A stretch of DNA of 64,000 nt from Candidatus Aalborgicola bjergmarkensis (GCA_016708725.1 JADJFE010000032.1:277759-341758); one strand, 5' to 3'. Numbered from the stretch's first letter, positions 52,652 through 62,351 are shown. Notes: generated from the sequence alone by a model not told the origin. Numbers and translations are program-made.

Positions 52652-54244
52652 TCAGTGGGGGCACCTGGCGTGGCGGGCGGCGTCTGCCGGGTCGGCCAGG
52701 GAGCAGGCGCTCAACTCGGTCATGCCCAGGTCGGCCCAGTCTTGCGCGGCAAACAGGGCGGCGTTTGGGTCGTCGGCCATGGCGGCACCCTGCTGCGCCG
52801 CCTGGTCATACGCTTGTTTGCAGGCGGTGATGAGATTTCTTGAAATGGGGGCGTTGCTGAGCTGGGAGCTTAGCGTGAGCAGGGCCAGGGCGTCGGGGCG
52901 CAGGCCGTTGATGCTGCCCAAAAAGGTTTTGGCAATGTCGCGCTCGTGGCCGCTGGGCAGCTCGCCTGCCAGTGTGGCCGAGAGTGCGAGGGCGTTTTGG
53001 TCGTGCTGGTCCAGCCGCGCCAGAAAACCGCCAAAGCCTTGGCGGGCGCAGGCGGCACGGGCTTGGTCGACCGCCATGGCGTGGCCGCCCAGGCGCTGCA
53101 CGATGCTGCGGGCCGCTGCCTTCTCGGCATCGTTGTGCGGCTGGCGCTCACGGCACAGCAGGGCGTAGGCGTCGTCCGGCAGCAAGATGCCCAACTCCAC
53201 CAGCGTGCCTGCGGCCTCGTGCTGGCGGGTGCGGCTGGTGAGCAGGGTGGCACCCAAGTCGCAGGGTGCCAGCCAGTCTTGCAGCTCCTGGTGGGAACAG
53301 GCGGGCAGGTCGTCTACCAGCCACAGGTAGGGTTGGCCGCGCTGGTGCAGGTGGCGCTTGAGGTGGGCGCGCAGTTGGCGCAGGTCCAGGCCCTGGATGT
53401 TGATGTCTTTGTCGAGCGCGGTGACAAACAGGCCGAGTTGCTCCAGGTAGTAGGATTGGCGTTTGGGTGCCAGGGTGGCGGGTGTGTCTTCGGGCCGGTC
53501 GCTCACGCCCATGGCGTCGATCCAGAACACGCCGCCGCTCCAGAAGCAGCCAAAGCGCGAGGCGTATTCCTCGGCCAGCAGCGATTTGCCCATGCCGCCA
53601 CCACCGCGCACGCTGGCCAGCGCGGTGGCTGCGCCGGGGCTGGGTTGGCCGGTGACAATGGCGTAGCGGCCACGGGTGAGGGCGTTTTGCACTTGCCACA
53701 GCTCGCTTAGGCGGCCAACAAAGCGCGAGGAGCCCAGACCTTTTTTGCTGCCGTGCCAGAGCGGGCGCGCCAGTTGACGCACATCGCCCAGCAGGCCCTG
53801 CTTCAGCGCATACGCCCCGGCATCTTTGAGCTGTTGCGCCAGCACCGTCATGGTCTGGCCGCCTGCGGCTGATATCAGCTCAATATCGCGCACGGCGGTC
53901 TGGGCGATGTGGCCGACGCTGGTGATGGGGTTGACCACCAGCACACGTTTTGCGGCGCTCTTCTCGCTTTGCTGCACGATGAGCGCGGCGGTCAGCTCCC
54001 ACTGGCAGGGGCGCGAGTGTGCGTAGGCTTCGGAGTACCAGGCCACCAGCAGGCGGCTGCGGGCCAGGCCGTGTTCAATGCTGCGCTGGATGGATGCGGC
54101 ATCGTCAATACGCTCGGTGTCCAGCCACACGCTAAGTTGGAGTGCTTCCAGCGCGGCTTTCAGGGCCAGAGCCTGCGCTCGGTCGGCGCTGGGGTAGCTG
54201 AGGAAGATGTCGTGGCGGCCAAGGGTGGTGGTGGAATTTGTCAT
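52652..54244 (-). CDS. TIR-domain STAND NTPase (N-terminal part of frameshifted gene)
   Basis: A 530-residue frame. Residues ~10-140 are a TIR domain (GRHDIFLSYPSADRAQALAL; IQRSIEHGLARSRLLVAWYS; CQWELTAALIV). An NB-ARC-like NTPase follows with Walker A VRGGGGMGKSLLAEEYA near 215 and Walker B YLWLVDD near 305, then winged-helix-like helices to ALLTLSSQLSNAPISRNLIT. It ends in ARHARCPH, an out-of-frame tail, just before the TPR frame at 52638. TIR-STAND proteins of this design are known antiphage sensors that consume NAD+. The frame break probably inactivates it, unless it is programmed. It is divergent from the TIR gene at 54570. Confidence 0.85.
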   Translation of the reverse strand: MTNSTTTLGRHDIFLSYPSADRAQALALKAALEALQLSVWLDTERIDDAASIQRSIEHGLARSRLLVAWYSEAYAHSRPCQWELTAALIVQQSEKSAAKRVLVVNPITSVGHIAQTAVRDIELISAAGGQTMTVLAQQLKDAGAYALKQGLLGDVRQLARPLWHGSKKGLGSSRFVGRLSELWQVQNALTRGRYAIVTGQPSPGAATALASVRGGGGMGKSLLAEEYASRFGCFWSGGVFWIDAMGVSDRPEDTPATLAPKRQSYYLEQLGLFVTALDKDINIQGLDLRQLRAHLKRHLHQRGQPYLWLVDDLPACSHQELQDWLAPCDLGATLLTSRTRQHEAAGTLVELGILLPDDAYALLCRERQPHNDAEKAAARSIVQRLGGHAMAVDQARAACARQGFGGFLARLDQHDQNALALSATLAGELPSGHERDIAKTFLGSINGLRPDALALLTLSSQLSNAPISRNLITACKQAYDQAAQQGAAMADDPNAALFAAQDWADLGMTELSACSLADPADAARHARCPH

Positions 54245-54569
54245 AAATGTTTCCAGTCAAAACAGGCGGTAAGTCACGTGGAATGTGCGGGAGCAGCTAT
54301 TTAATGCATAGCGCATTGGAGCCGAACGGCTGGGGTGGTACGTACAGCATTCAAGTGACCATGCGTTTTGCAAGGCGGTGTATTGTCTTTGTGAATCACG
54401 ACTTTACCCTGGTATTCAAGGGAAAATCAACTATCCAATTTGAATCACGGCCCAGCACGCATCTCCGGGGCAACCGGTGTGCCGTAAACTCGCACCACCG
54501 CCAGCGGCTGCGACGGTCCATACCTATTTTGGTGTGGCGCAATTCACCACACTTGCCACTTGACGCTCC
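54245..54569. other. Divergent intergenic region between two TIR genes
   Basis: About 325 bp with no gene. It holds one short intergenic repeat (54270-54306) near the left gene and an imperfect direct repeat TGTGAATCACGA / TTTGAATCACGG (about 54391 and 54439) that could be a regulator site. It should contain both promoters. Confidence 0.5.
54270..54306 (-). repeat. Short intergenic repeat
   Basis: GTAAGTCACGTGGAATGTGC then GGGAGCAGCTATTTAA, a reverse-orientation copy. Confidence 0.55.
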
Positions 54570-55205
54570 ATGACTTTCGAACACGCATGTTTTCTCAGCT
54601 TTGCGCGCGATGCCGGAAAGGCATCCACTTTTGCACAGGAGTTCTACTGCGAGCTAAAGGAGCACCTGCTGGTTTATGGGAAAAATGAATTTTCTATTTT
54701 CAAGTATGACCAGTGCGAAGAACGGCGTAACGGTGACGATTGGACGTTGTGGGTTCAGCGTGAACTGTGTCACAGTGCGATGATGATTGCCGTCTGTGCG
54801 CCCACCTATTTCAACGGTAGCCCAGGCTGTGTCAGCGAGTTCGATGGCATGGAACTATTGGCGAAGCGGCGGCTTGGTGCGCTGAATGAGCAAGATCATG
54901 CGCGTGACTGGATCATCGGCCTGCGTCTCAAAGAGCAAGTGCCGTTGCCACGCTTAAATAAGGGTTATCACGTGGTTGATTTTTTTGATTGCTGTGCAAA
55001 CCCGGCACAGGTGCGCAAGACCAAAAAACACCGGGATACCGTGGAGGGATTGGCAGACCGTATCTACAAGCACTGGCAATGGCTCAAAGAACATCCCAAT
55101 GTGGCACAACTATGGCAAGCCAACCTGTGTGCGGCGTTCAAGTTACCTGGTGGTGCCAGTACGCCTGCTGACAGCTTTCCCCATGCTGGAGGTGGATCAT
55201 GGTGA
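54570..55205 (+). CDS. TIR-domain protein, partner of the KGGTGR-ATPase-TPR protein
   Basis: A 211-residue protein. HACFLSFARDAGKASTFAQE, VQRELCHSAMMIAVCAPTYF and SEFDGMELLAKRR follow the TIR-fold order, including an SEFDGME segment where TIR NADases carry the catalytic Glu. The last ~50 residues are helical (ADRIYKHWQWLKEHPNVAQL) with a Gly/Ala-rich tail. Its end overlaps the next gene by 7 bp, so the two are one operon. It may be the effector and the ATPase-TPR its sensor or switch (inference). Confidence 0.8.
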   Translation: MTFEHACFLSFARDAGKASTFAQEFYCELKEHLLVYGKNEFSIFKYDQCEERRNGDDWTLWVQRELCHSAMMIAVCAPTYFNGSPGCVSEFDGMELLAKRRLGALNEQDHARDWIIGLRLKEQVPLPRLNKGYHVVDFFDCCANPAQVRKTKKHRDTVEGLADRIYKHWQWLKEHPNVAQLWQANLCAAFKLPGGASTPADSFPHAGGGSW

Positions 55206-58200
55206 GTTGGCCCGCACGCTATAGCAGCGGTTTTGGCCCTGAATGGCTGTTGCGTTATGCCCAGCGCGATGCACCGGGTGAGGTTATTACGTTTTATTCG
55301 TACAAGGGGGGCACGGGCCGCACCATGGCGCTGGCCAATTGCGCGGGCTTGATGGCAGAGCGCTGGCCTGCCACCGCCAAGCCTATGTTGCTGATTGATT
55401 TTGACCTGGAAGCACCGGGTTTGCACCACTATTTGCGCGACTTCCTCCCCATGCCAGCGGAGCTGGACGATCAGCCCGGCACGCTAGAGTTGTTTGAAGC
55501 GCTGAAGCAGCAGGTTAGCGCGGCGGTGGCGGCTAAAAAGACTGCGAATTTACCGGGTGCGGGGTTGAACGATGAAGAGTGTCACCACTTGGTTGCAGCA
55601 TTTGATTTCACACCCTATTTGATAGCCACAACGCAGTCGCCTATCCACCTTATCAAAGCAGGGCGGTTTGACCACAGTTACGCGAAGCGCCTTTCCCGTA
55701 TGAATTGGCAACGCTTGTTTACCGGCGCGCCAGGCATTTTCAGGGCGTTGGCTGCGCGATGGGCGCAAGACTATGCCTGCACCATGATCGACGCCCGCAC
55801 TGGCCTGAGCGATACCAGCGGTATCTGCACCATGCTACTGCCCGACGTGCTGACCGTGGTGTTTACACCCAACCGGCAAAGTCTGACCGGCGTGTCACAC
55901 ATCGTGCGGCAGGCGCAGACTTACCGGGACACATCTGCGGATTTGCGCCCATTGCGTGTGTACCCTCTGCCGTCTCGGGTGGAGCAAACCAGTGAGGATG
56001 CGCGCGAAACATGGCGGCGCGGAGTTGCGCAACACCCGACTTTTGGGCCAGTCGATGGATACCAGCCCATGTTTGAACAGCTTTTTGACCACCCAACTGA
56101 CGATTGCGAACAGCCGGTTGATGTTGCGAAAGGTCTTGGCGACTATTTTGATGCAGTGCAGGTGCCACACAGCCCAGACTACGCCTTTGGCGAACGACTC
56201 TGTTTTGGCCCTGCCGCAGCCAAAGACCGGCTGTCGCTACGCAGCGCTTTTGAGGCATTTTTGCCCTGGTTGAGCAGTGGCGCGCAGCCTTGGATGCCAC
56301 CGCGCGCGCGTTTGAATGAATTGGCCCTGGAGCAGTGGTTAGCGACATTGACGCCGCCTGCAAGCGACGAGCCACAGGTGTTCAAGGCATGGCTGGATCA
56401 AATACAGGCCGCGACTACAGGGGCCGAAACCTTGGGTTATGTCGTATTGCGCGAAGCGCTACTGGCAATGGGCCAGCACCAGCAATTGGCTGCGTCCAGC
56501 GCATTAAACACACTGCTACCGCAAGGGATACTACTCAAAGCCCTGGCATTGATGCATGGCGGGGACTGGATAGAGGCGCGCCAACTTTTTATGTTGGCCC
56601 ATAACAAGCCCGAGGGCCATGGCTTGCCGTCCGACTGGGAAACCGTGCCCAGGCGCTGGCTGGCTTATCTGCAAGCGAATCCAACACATGTGCTGTCTTG
56701 GTTGCACGAAAAATGTGACGATGCCATGCTGAAGTGGGTTGATGCGGTAAGCCTGAGCCGCCATGAGCGCTGGCAATGGATGGCTGACCTGGTTGCTGTG
56801 TACCAGCAATACCGCACCAATGATGACCGGTGCAAAGAGCTGGCTACCCAACTGCTGGCGCAACAACAGAAAGTGCTGGGCTCCGAGCACCCCGCCACCT
56901 TGACCAGCATGAACAACCTGGCAAGCACCCTGCAAGCCATGGGCGAGCTGCCCGCCGCACGGACCATGCAAGAGCAGGAGCTGGCGGTGTGCCAACGCGT
57001 GCTGGGCGTCGAGCACCCCGACACCTTGAACAGCATGAACAACCTGGCAAGCACCCTGCAAGCCATGGGCGAGCTGCCCGCCGCACGGACCATGCAAGAG
57101 CAGGTGCTGGCGGTGCGCCAACGCGTGCTGGGCTCCGAGCACCCCGCCACCTTGACCAGCATGAACAACCTGGCAAGCACCCTAAAAGACATGGGCGAGC
57201 TGCCCGCCGCACGGACCATGGAAGAGCAGGTGCTGGCGGTGCGCCAACGCGTGCTGGGCGTCGAGCACCCCGACACCTTGACCAGCATGAGCAACCTGGC
57301 AAGCACCCTGTGGAACATGGGCGAGCTGTCCGCCGCACGGACCATGCAAGAGCAGGTGCTGGCTGCGCGCCAACGCGTGCTGGGCTCCGAGCACCCCGCC
57401 ACCTTGAACAGCATGAACAACCTGGCAAGCACCCTGTGGAACATGGGCGAGTTGCCCGCCGCACGGGCCATGGAAGAACAGGTGCTGGCTGCGCGCCAAC
57501 GCGTGCTGGGCGTCGAGCACCCCGACACCTTGACCAGCATGAATAACCTGGCAGGCACACTAAAAGACATGGGCGAGCTGCCCGCTGCACGGGCCATGCA
57601 AGAGCAGGTGCTGGCTGCGCGCCAACGCGTGCTGGGCTCCGAGCACCCCGCCACCTTGACCAGCATGGGCAACCTGGCAAGCACACTTAGAGCCATGGGC
57701 GAGCTGCCCGCCGCACGGGCCATGCAAGAGCAGGTGCTGGCGGTGCACCAACGCGTGCAGAGCTCCGAGCACCCCCACACCTTGACCAGCATGAATAACC
57801 TGGCAATCACCCTGCAAGCCATGGGCGAGCTGCCCGCCGCACGGGCCATGCAAGAGCAGGTGCTGGCTGCGCGCCAACGCGTGCTGGGCGTCGAGCACCC
57901 CGACACCTTGACCAGCATGAACAACCTGGCAAGCACCTTGTGGAACATGGGCGAGCTGCCCGCCGCACGGGCCATGCAAGAGCAGGTGCTGGCGGTGCGC
58001 CAACGCGTGCTGGGCGTCAAGCACCCCGACACCTTGACCAGCATGAACAACCTGGCAATCACCCTGCAAGCCATGGGTGAGTTGCCCGCCGCGCGGGCCA
58101 TGCAAGAGCAGGTGCTGGCGGTGCGCCAACGCGTGCTGGGCTCCGAGCACCCCGACACCTTGAAAATCTTTGCAGCCCTGTTGCGGGCGTGCCAAGAGGC

Positions 58201-58357
58201 AAGCGACCAGGCTGCGGTGAGTGAGTTATTGAGCCGTTACCCCGACTTGGCTGATGCCATGTTCCGGAAAATTTCTGCTCCCGAGACAACACAGTCCAGC
58301 CTGCAACCGCAAGACTGGAGCGCTTCGGAAACAATGATTGGTTTGAATTCCGGTTAG
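55199..58357 (+). CDS. KGGTGR-type ParA-like ATPase fused to TPR array
   Basis: A 1,052-residue protein. Residues ~25-330 form a ParA/MinD-like ATPase with TFYSYKGGTGRTMALANCAG and PMLLIDFDLEAPGLHHYLRD; the Walker B region is YACTMIDARTGLSDTSGI. Arg replaces the usual second P-loop Lys, as in the ATPase at 21033. Residues ~330-560 are a helical linker, then ten full 42-residue TPR units and a half unit, and a ~60-residue C-terminal tail. The start ATG lies within the end of the TIR gene (7-bp overlap). Architecture suggests a signal-sensing switch controlling the TIR effector. Repeats are nearly identical in sequence, so unit number may vary between strains. Confidence 0.85.
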   Translation: MVSWPARYSSGFGPEWLLRYAQRDAPGEVITFYSYKGGTGRTMALANCAGLMAERWPATAKPMLLIDFDLEAPGLHHYLRDFLPMPAELDDQPGTLELFEALKQQVSAAVAAKKTANLPGAGLNDEECHHLVAAFDFTPYLIATTQSPIHLIKAGRFDHSYAKRLSRMNWQRLFTGAPGIFRALAARWAQDYACTMIDARTGLSDTSGICTMLLPDVLTVVFTPNRQSLTGVSHIVRQAQTYRDTSADLRPLRVYPLPSRVEQTSEDARETWRRGVAQHPTFGPVDGYQPMFEQLFDHPTDDCEQPVDVAKGLGDYFDAVQVPHSPDYAFGERLCFGPAAAKDRLSLRSAFEAFLPWLSSGAQPWMPPRARLNELALEQWLATLTPPASDEPQVFKAWLDQIQAATTGAETLGYVVLREALLAMGQHQQLAASSALNTLLPQGILLKALALMHGGDWIEARQLFMLAHNKPEGHGLPSDWETVPRRWLAYLQANPTHVLSWLHEKCDDAMLKWVDAVSLSRHERWQWMADLVAVYQQYRTNDDRCKELATQLLAQQQKVLGSEHPATLTSMNNLASTLQAMGELPAARTMQEQELAVCQRVLGVEHPDTLNSMNNLASTLQAMGELPAARTMQEQVLAVRQRVLGSEHPATLTSMNNLASTLKDMGELPAARTMEEQVLAVRQRVLGVEHPDTLTSMSNLASTLWNMGELSAARTMQEQVLAARQRVLGSEHPATLNSMNNLASTLWNMGELPAARAMEEQVLAARQRVLGVEHPDTLTSMNNLAGTLKDMGELPAARAMQEQVLAARQRVLGSEHPATLTSMGNLASTLRAMGELPAARAMQEQVLAVHQRVQSSEHPHTLTSMNNLAITLQAMGELPAARAMQEQVLAARQRVLGVEHPDTLTSMNNLASTLWNMGELPAARAMQEQVLAVRQRVLGVKHPDTLTSMNNLAITLQAMGELPAARAMQEQVLAVRQRVLGSEHPDTLKIFAALLRACQEASDQAAVSELLSRYPDLADAMFRKISAPETTQSSLQPQDWSASETMIGLNSG
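56879..58138 (+). repeat. Ten tandem 126-bp TPR repeats
   Basis: Ten in-phase units starting with GSEHP, GVEHP, SSEHP or GVKHP. GS and GV types alternate through the first seven, which indicates growth by two-unit (252-bp) duplications. They are inverted relative to 51424-52305 and similar enough for recombination. Confidence 0.9.
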
Positions 58358-58396
58358 GGTTGTTGCGACTTTGCAAAGCGGCTACAGGCCATGCGC

Positions 58397-58785
58397 CTAT
58401 ACACCCGCCGTGCGCAACAATCCCGCTTCCGCTTGATCCGCCCAGTCCAGCACCTCACCCCGCAGCGCCCGCGCTTCGCGGATCAGGCGCAGGTTGCGGG
58501 CGGTGGTCTCTGGTTCCCAGGGTTCGCGCATGGCGGCCAGGGCGTGGGTCAGGGCGGTGGTGCCAGCGGCCGGGTTGCGGGCCAGCACGGCCAGCTCAAG
58601 CAGGGTGGCATGGCCTTGTGGATCAGGCCGCCCGTCATTTCCTGATCGGCGCGCAACGGCTCCAGCCCCGCCGCGTCAATGGCGGGCTTGATGAGATTGG
58701 TGTAGATCGCGTCAAAGTCCACCATTCGGCCATCATGCGCCGGTTTACGGCCAAACGGCATGAGAACGAAGCAAAGGGGTTTCAT
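58397..58785 (-). pseudogene. Internally deleted TIR-like/TRAF-binding-type protein gene
   Basis: The 5' end encodes MKPLCFVLMPFGRKPAHDGR, then FDAIYTNLIKPAIDAAGLEP and TGGLIHKAM, a nucleotide-processing-like N-terminal domain. After about 55 codons the frame shifts to a C-terminal part (LLELAVLARNPAAG, EPWEPETTARNLRLIREARA). The middle, probably several hundred codons, is missing. Its ATG overlaps the stop of the split upstream gene (ATGA). Confidence 0.6.
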
Positions 58786-59024
58786 TGTGGAGTCTCCATT
58801 TCGGTTTTCAATGCCAGCACTGCGCCAGCAGCTCTTGCATAAATTTCGCTACGTGCTCTATCGACATCGTTACTACTCTGTTCTACAAGCTCTTTCATCC
58901 AAACAGCGTGTTGAGAATCCTCGATGAGATAGGCGCCTCTTCCGGCTCGCCAGACAAACTTCTCTCCACGCAGGCGCTCCAACGCCTGTTGTACCGATGA
59001 CTGTGTAATAGCTTCAGGAATTTC
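58782..59024 (-). pseudogene. 3' part of a winged-helix gene split by the IS21-like element
   Basis: The frame reads PEAITQSSVQQALERLRGEK then FVWRAGRGAYLIEDSQHAVW and ends ALKTEMETPQ, a winged-helix-like domain. Its missing 5' end is at 63745-63872 on the far side of the element. Removing the element and one ATTTC copy rejoins the halves in frame as ...VQTGEIPEAITQ..., giving a 121-codon gene. Confidence 0.7.
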
Positions 59025-59487
59025 CTTTGGCGCTCACGGAAATTGACCCACCCCTGCTCATTGGAATTGACCCACAGACTTTGGCTGAGAGTACGTTGGC
59101 ATGTGGTGATAGACGAACCCACAGCTCTTGGATGAATGCCTGAGGCTGACGTTCTTGCGTATGTCAACCGCCATTGCTTGAATTAATTCGTTGTCCAGAC
59201 TCAAGATATCGTTTGACAAAGGCAGGCTTGGTCAATGTGGGTACGGATAGTTGGTGGTCTGCCAAGACTATGAATTGGCACTGCGCCCGACAAGCGTGTA
59301 AAACGCAGATGTAATGAAGAACGGGCGCACCAACCGCTTTCGACCCGAACAAGTGATTTCGGCTAGCGCGCCCCACCCGTATCAGCCACGAGTGCGCACC
59401 AATTATTGTCCCCAGTCGTGATCAATGTCCAGTGCTGAATGTGCTGTGAGCATGAACCACGGATCGACTTTCGAGGTGTCCATTTGA

Positions 59488-59880
59488 GGCTCCAACAGGA
59501 GCGCTGAATGCAAGCTGCAATGTGCGTGCTGTCAAACCGAAGTGCTAGTGTGTACGCCTTGTGACCGAGGTCAGCGCTACTGCAGCGCTGAGTGTCGCAA
59601 ACAGGCACGTCTAGCCAGTCAACGCAGAGCCTCCAGGATATATCAAAGCAGCCGTGTCGGACGCTGCAACCACGCCCGTCGTCAACAACGATTACGCCTA
59701 CGCCAGCGAGAGCAGGAACTGCCTCCAAAAATAGTGACTCATCAGGGCCTTCCCAAGAAGCCCAGTGCGGGTGATTTACTACCACCACGGCTCGATGTGA
59801 AGCCAGCGCAACTGTCCGCCGACACCAGCGGGGCATTGCCACTGGTGCGCGCGCCCTGTGGCGAGCGGAGTTCGCCGTAG
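59488..59880 (+). pseudogene. Zinc-ribbon protein gene remnant within the IS21-like element
   Basis: An open frame without a proper start: CKLQCACCQTEVLVCTPCDR then GQRYCSAECRKQARLASQRR, holding several CxxC/CxxxC zinc-ligand pairs and a basic tail. Small zinc-ribbon ORFs of this kind accompany some IS21-type elements in betaproteobacteria (recalled). A GTG at 59542 is the first possible start. No gene is seen in 59081-59487. Confidence 0.5.
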
Positions 59881-60019
59881 TCGGCTGCTGCGGGCAACGA
59901 TGAACCGATTTTCGACCCATCAAAAGACAAGGAATTACCCACGACCGACTCCTTGAAAGCCAGACCAGCAACACCCATGGCTTTGGCGCTCATGAACAAA
60001 GTGTGGGCGGGTACGTTGG

Positions 60020-60726
60020 CGCAAGACAAGTCGATTTACACCGCCTGGAGCTGCGCTTTGAGGCCACCCGCATCGCCGATACGGCGGCAGTGCAGCGACT
60101 GACTGAATCGATACGCACAAGCGGACAACTGGTAGCGTGCATTGCCGCTGACGACCAAGACAGTGGTGCCTGGTACTGATTGACGGCTACCGGCGCCTGA
60201 GCGCGCTCAAGCGACTGGGCGCAGACACCGCCCTGGTGCAATGCTGGCACTGCCCGGTGGGGCCTGCGCTGGCACAGATGCTGGCCCACTCGTTCTCGCG
60301 GGCATTTGACCCCATGGAGGAAGCCCTCATGCTGCGCGAGCCGATCGACTCCCTTGGCCTGAGTCAGCGCGAAGCTGCACGTCAATGCGCCCGTGATTGA
60401 GCTGGGTACAGCGCCGCTTGGTACTACTGGGGGCACTGTCCCAGGACCTGGTGCAGGCGGTGCGCAGTGGGGGCATATCGAGTTGGGCGGGCTCACGCAT
60501 TGTGGCCCCGTTGGCGCGCGCCAACAGCGAGCATGCCAGTCAACTACTGGCCAGCATGGCAAGCGACCACTTAAGTACGCGTGAACTGCAAGCCTGGTTT
60601 AGCCACTACCAAGCCGCCCAACACACGCAGCGCCAACGCATGGTGGAACACCCACGCCTGTTTATCGACAGCTTGAACGAGAGACAAAAGCCAGAGCATT
60701 GCCAAAGACCTGCGGGGCGGACCTGA
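60020..60726 (+). pseudogene. ParB-like gene remnant within the IS21-like element
   Basis: Across three frames the sequence reads LELRFEATRIADTAAVQRLT, LIDGYRRLSALKRLGADTAL, FSRAFDPMEEALMLREPIDS and LSQREAARQCARD, then LSQDLVQAVRSGGISSWAGS: a ParB N-terminal-like domain followed by an HTH. Stops and frameshifts near 60180, 60370 and 60400 break it. It probably assisted element maintenance or regulation. Confidence 0.6.
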
Positions 60727-60888
60727 ACGTGAGGTGGCTGCTGGGCTGGGTTTACCTGCAAGCACTGCTGCAACGCGCACACCGACGCCTGGTGCCACTG
60801 ACCGCCCGTTGGAACCAACGCTAAAGGGCGTGTCTGCGCCTGCATGTAGCGCTGGAACAAGTGAACAACGAACTTACCAGGCTGGTGC

Positions 60889-62340
60889 CATGACCCCGAT
60901 AGATATTCGTGCCAGTGTGCTCACCTTGCACCAACAGAGCACAGGTTTACGTGAAATCAGCCGGGTGCTGCATCTCTCGCGCAACACCGTGCGAGGCATC
61001 CTGCGCGAGCCACAAGGCGTGCAAACACCTGCCCACCCGGTGAATGAGGTCACCCAACAACAACTCACCGAAGTCTGGGCAGAGCCAAAGGCAACGCCGT
61101 GCGCATGGCCCAAATCCTGGCCGCTGAGTACGACCTGCACCCGCCCTACAGCACCCTCACGCGCTGGGTGCGCCAAGCTGAACTGCGCCAACCACCTAAG
61201 CGCTCCGGCGAATACCACTTCGAGCCCGGCCAGGAGATGCAGCACGACACATCGCCCCATAAGATGGAGGTGGCGGGCAAGAGCATTACCGCCCAGTGTG
61301 CAGGTCTGACCTTGCGTACTCGCGGCGTTTGTTTATCTGGTATTACCCACGACTTACCCGCTTTGAGGCCAAGGACTTTTGTTGCGCGCAGCCCAGTTCA
61401 TGGACGGCACTTGCCCACTTTGCGTGATCGACAATACCAGCGTCATTCTCGCTGGTGGTGCTGGGCCCTGATGCGGTATTCACCAGAGATGGCCGCCTTT
61501 GCACGCGCCCTGGGCTTCAAGTTTATGGCACACCGTGTCAATGACCCTGATCGCAAAGTTAGAATCGAGCGCCCCTTTGCATGGGTTGAGGACAACTTCC
61601 TGCCTGGGCGCAGTTTTAGTTTCTTGATGACTTGAACGCACAGGCGCTCAAGTGGTGCGTTGAAGTGGCCAATGCCAAGCCAAAACGCAGTCTGGGCATG
61701 GCACCTGAGGTGGCGTACGTGATGGAGAAGCCTTACCTCACCAGCCTGTCAATCGTCTTGCCAGCAGTCTACGAGGTGTTTGAGCGGTGGTGGACTTGTA
61801 CGGTTTTGTCAGCGTCGACACCAACCGGTATTCTACACCTGAACGGCTGGTGAGTAAGACTGTGACGGTGTACAAGCATTACGCCAGTATCGGGATTCAT
61901 TACAAACGCACCTTGGTGGCCAGTCATCCCCGTTTGCTGGTTGTGCGTGATGCGCGCTCCCACCTTGCCCGGGCATCACCATACCCAAACGCACGCCTCG
62001 CCAGCCTTCGCTACAGGCGCAGTTGTTGTGCGGTCAATCTCCTGTTCTTGATGCGTCCGTCACAGCGCTCATCAAGCACCTCAATGGGCGTGGTACACGG
62101 GCACTGAACCGACTGCTACAGATTAAACGGACCTACCCAGCGCAGCCGTTCCTAGCAGCGCTGGAGCAGGCGCTCAAGTACGGTCTGTTTGATTTGACGC
62201 GACTGGAGTCCATGGTGTTGCGCCATGTGGCAGGCGACTTCTTTGCGCTAGGTGAGAGCAGCCATGACAACCTCCCCAATGAACCGGATGATAAAGACGA
62301 TGAGCAAAACCAAAAACGACAGCGACACCGACCCCGCGTG
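60889..62340 (+). pseudogene. istA: istA transposase remnant
   Basis: The N-terminal HTH (ASVLTLHQQSTGLREISRVL then HLSRNTVRGILREP) and the DDE-type core (FEPGQEMQHDTSPHKMEVAG; ARALGFKFMAHRVNDPDRK; RIERPFAWVEDNFLPGRSFS) are recognisable. At least five frameshifts occur (near 61080, 61330, 61440, 61630 and 61790, others later) before DLTRLESMVLRHVAGDFFAL. The product cannot be functional. Confidence 0.8.
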
Positions 62341-62351
62341 AGGCCTTGCAC

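Noticed and set aside
51424..58138. Regular 126-bp repeats as a CRISPR array or tandem satellite
   Set aside because: Units are in phase with a 42-residue code, lack unique spacers and encode clear TPR helices.
56665..58158. Long minus-strand frames (up to 497 codons) opposite the TPR array, and plus-strand frames opposite 51298-52638
   Set aside because: They are antisense shadows of a repetitive GC-rich gene; their Cys/Arg/Ser-rich products follow from the repeat, not from a protein family.
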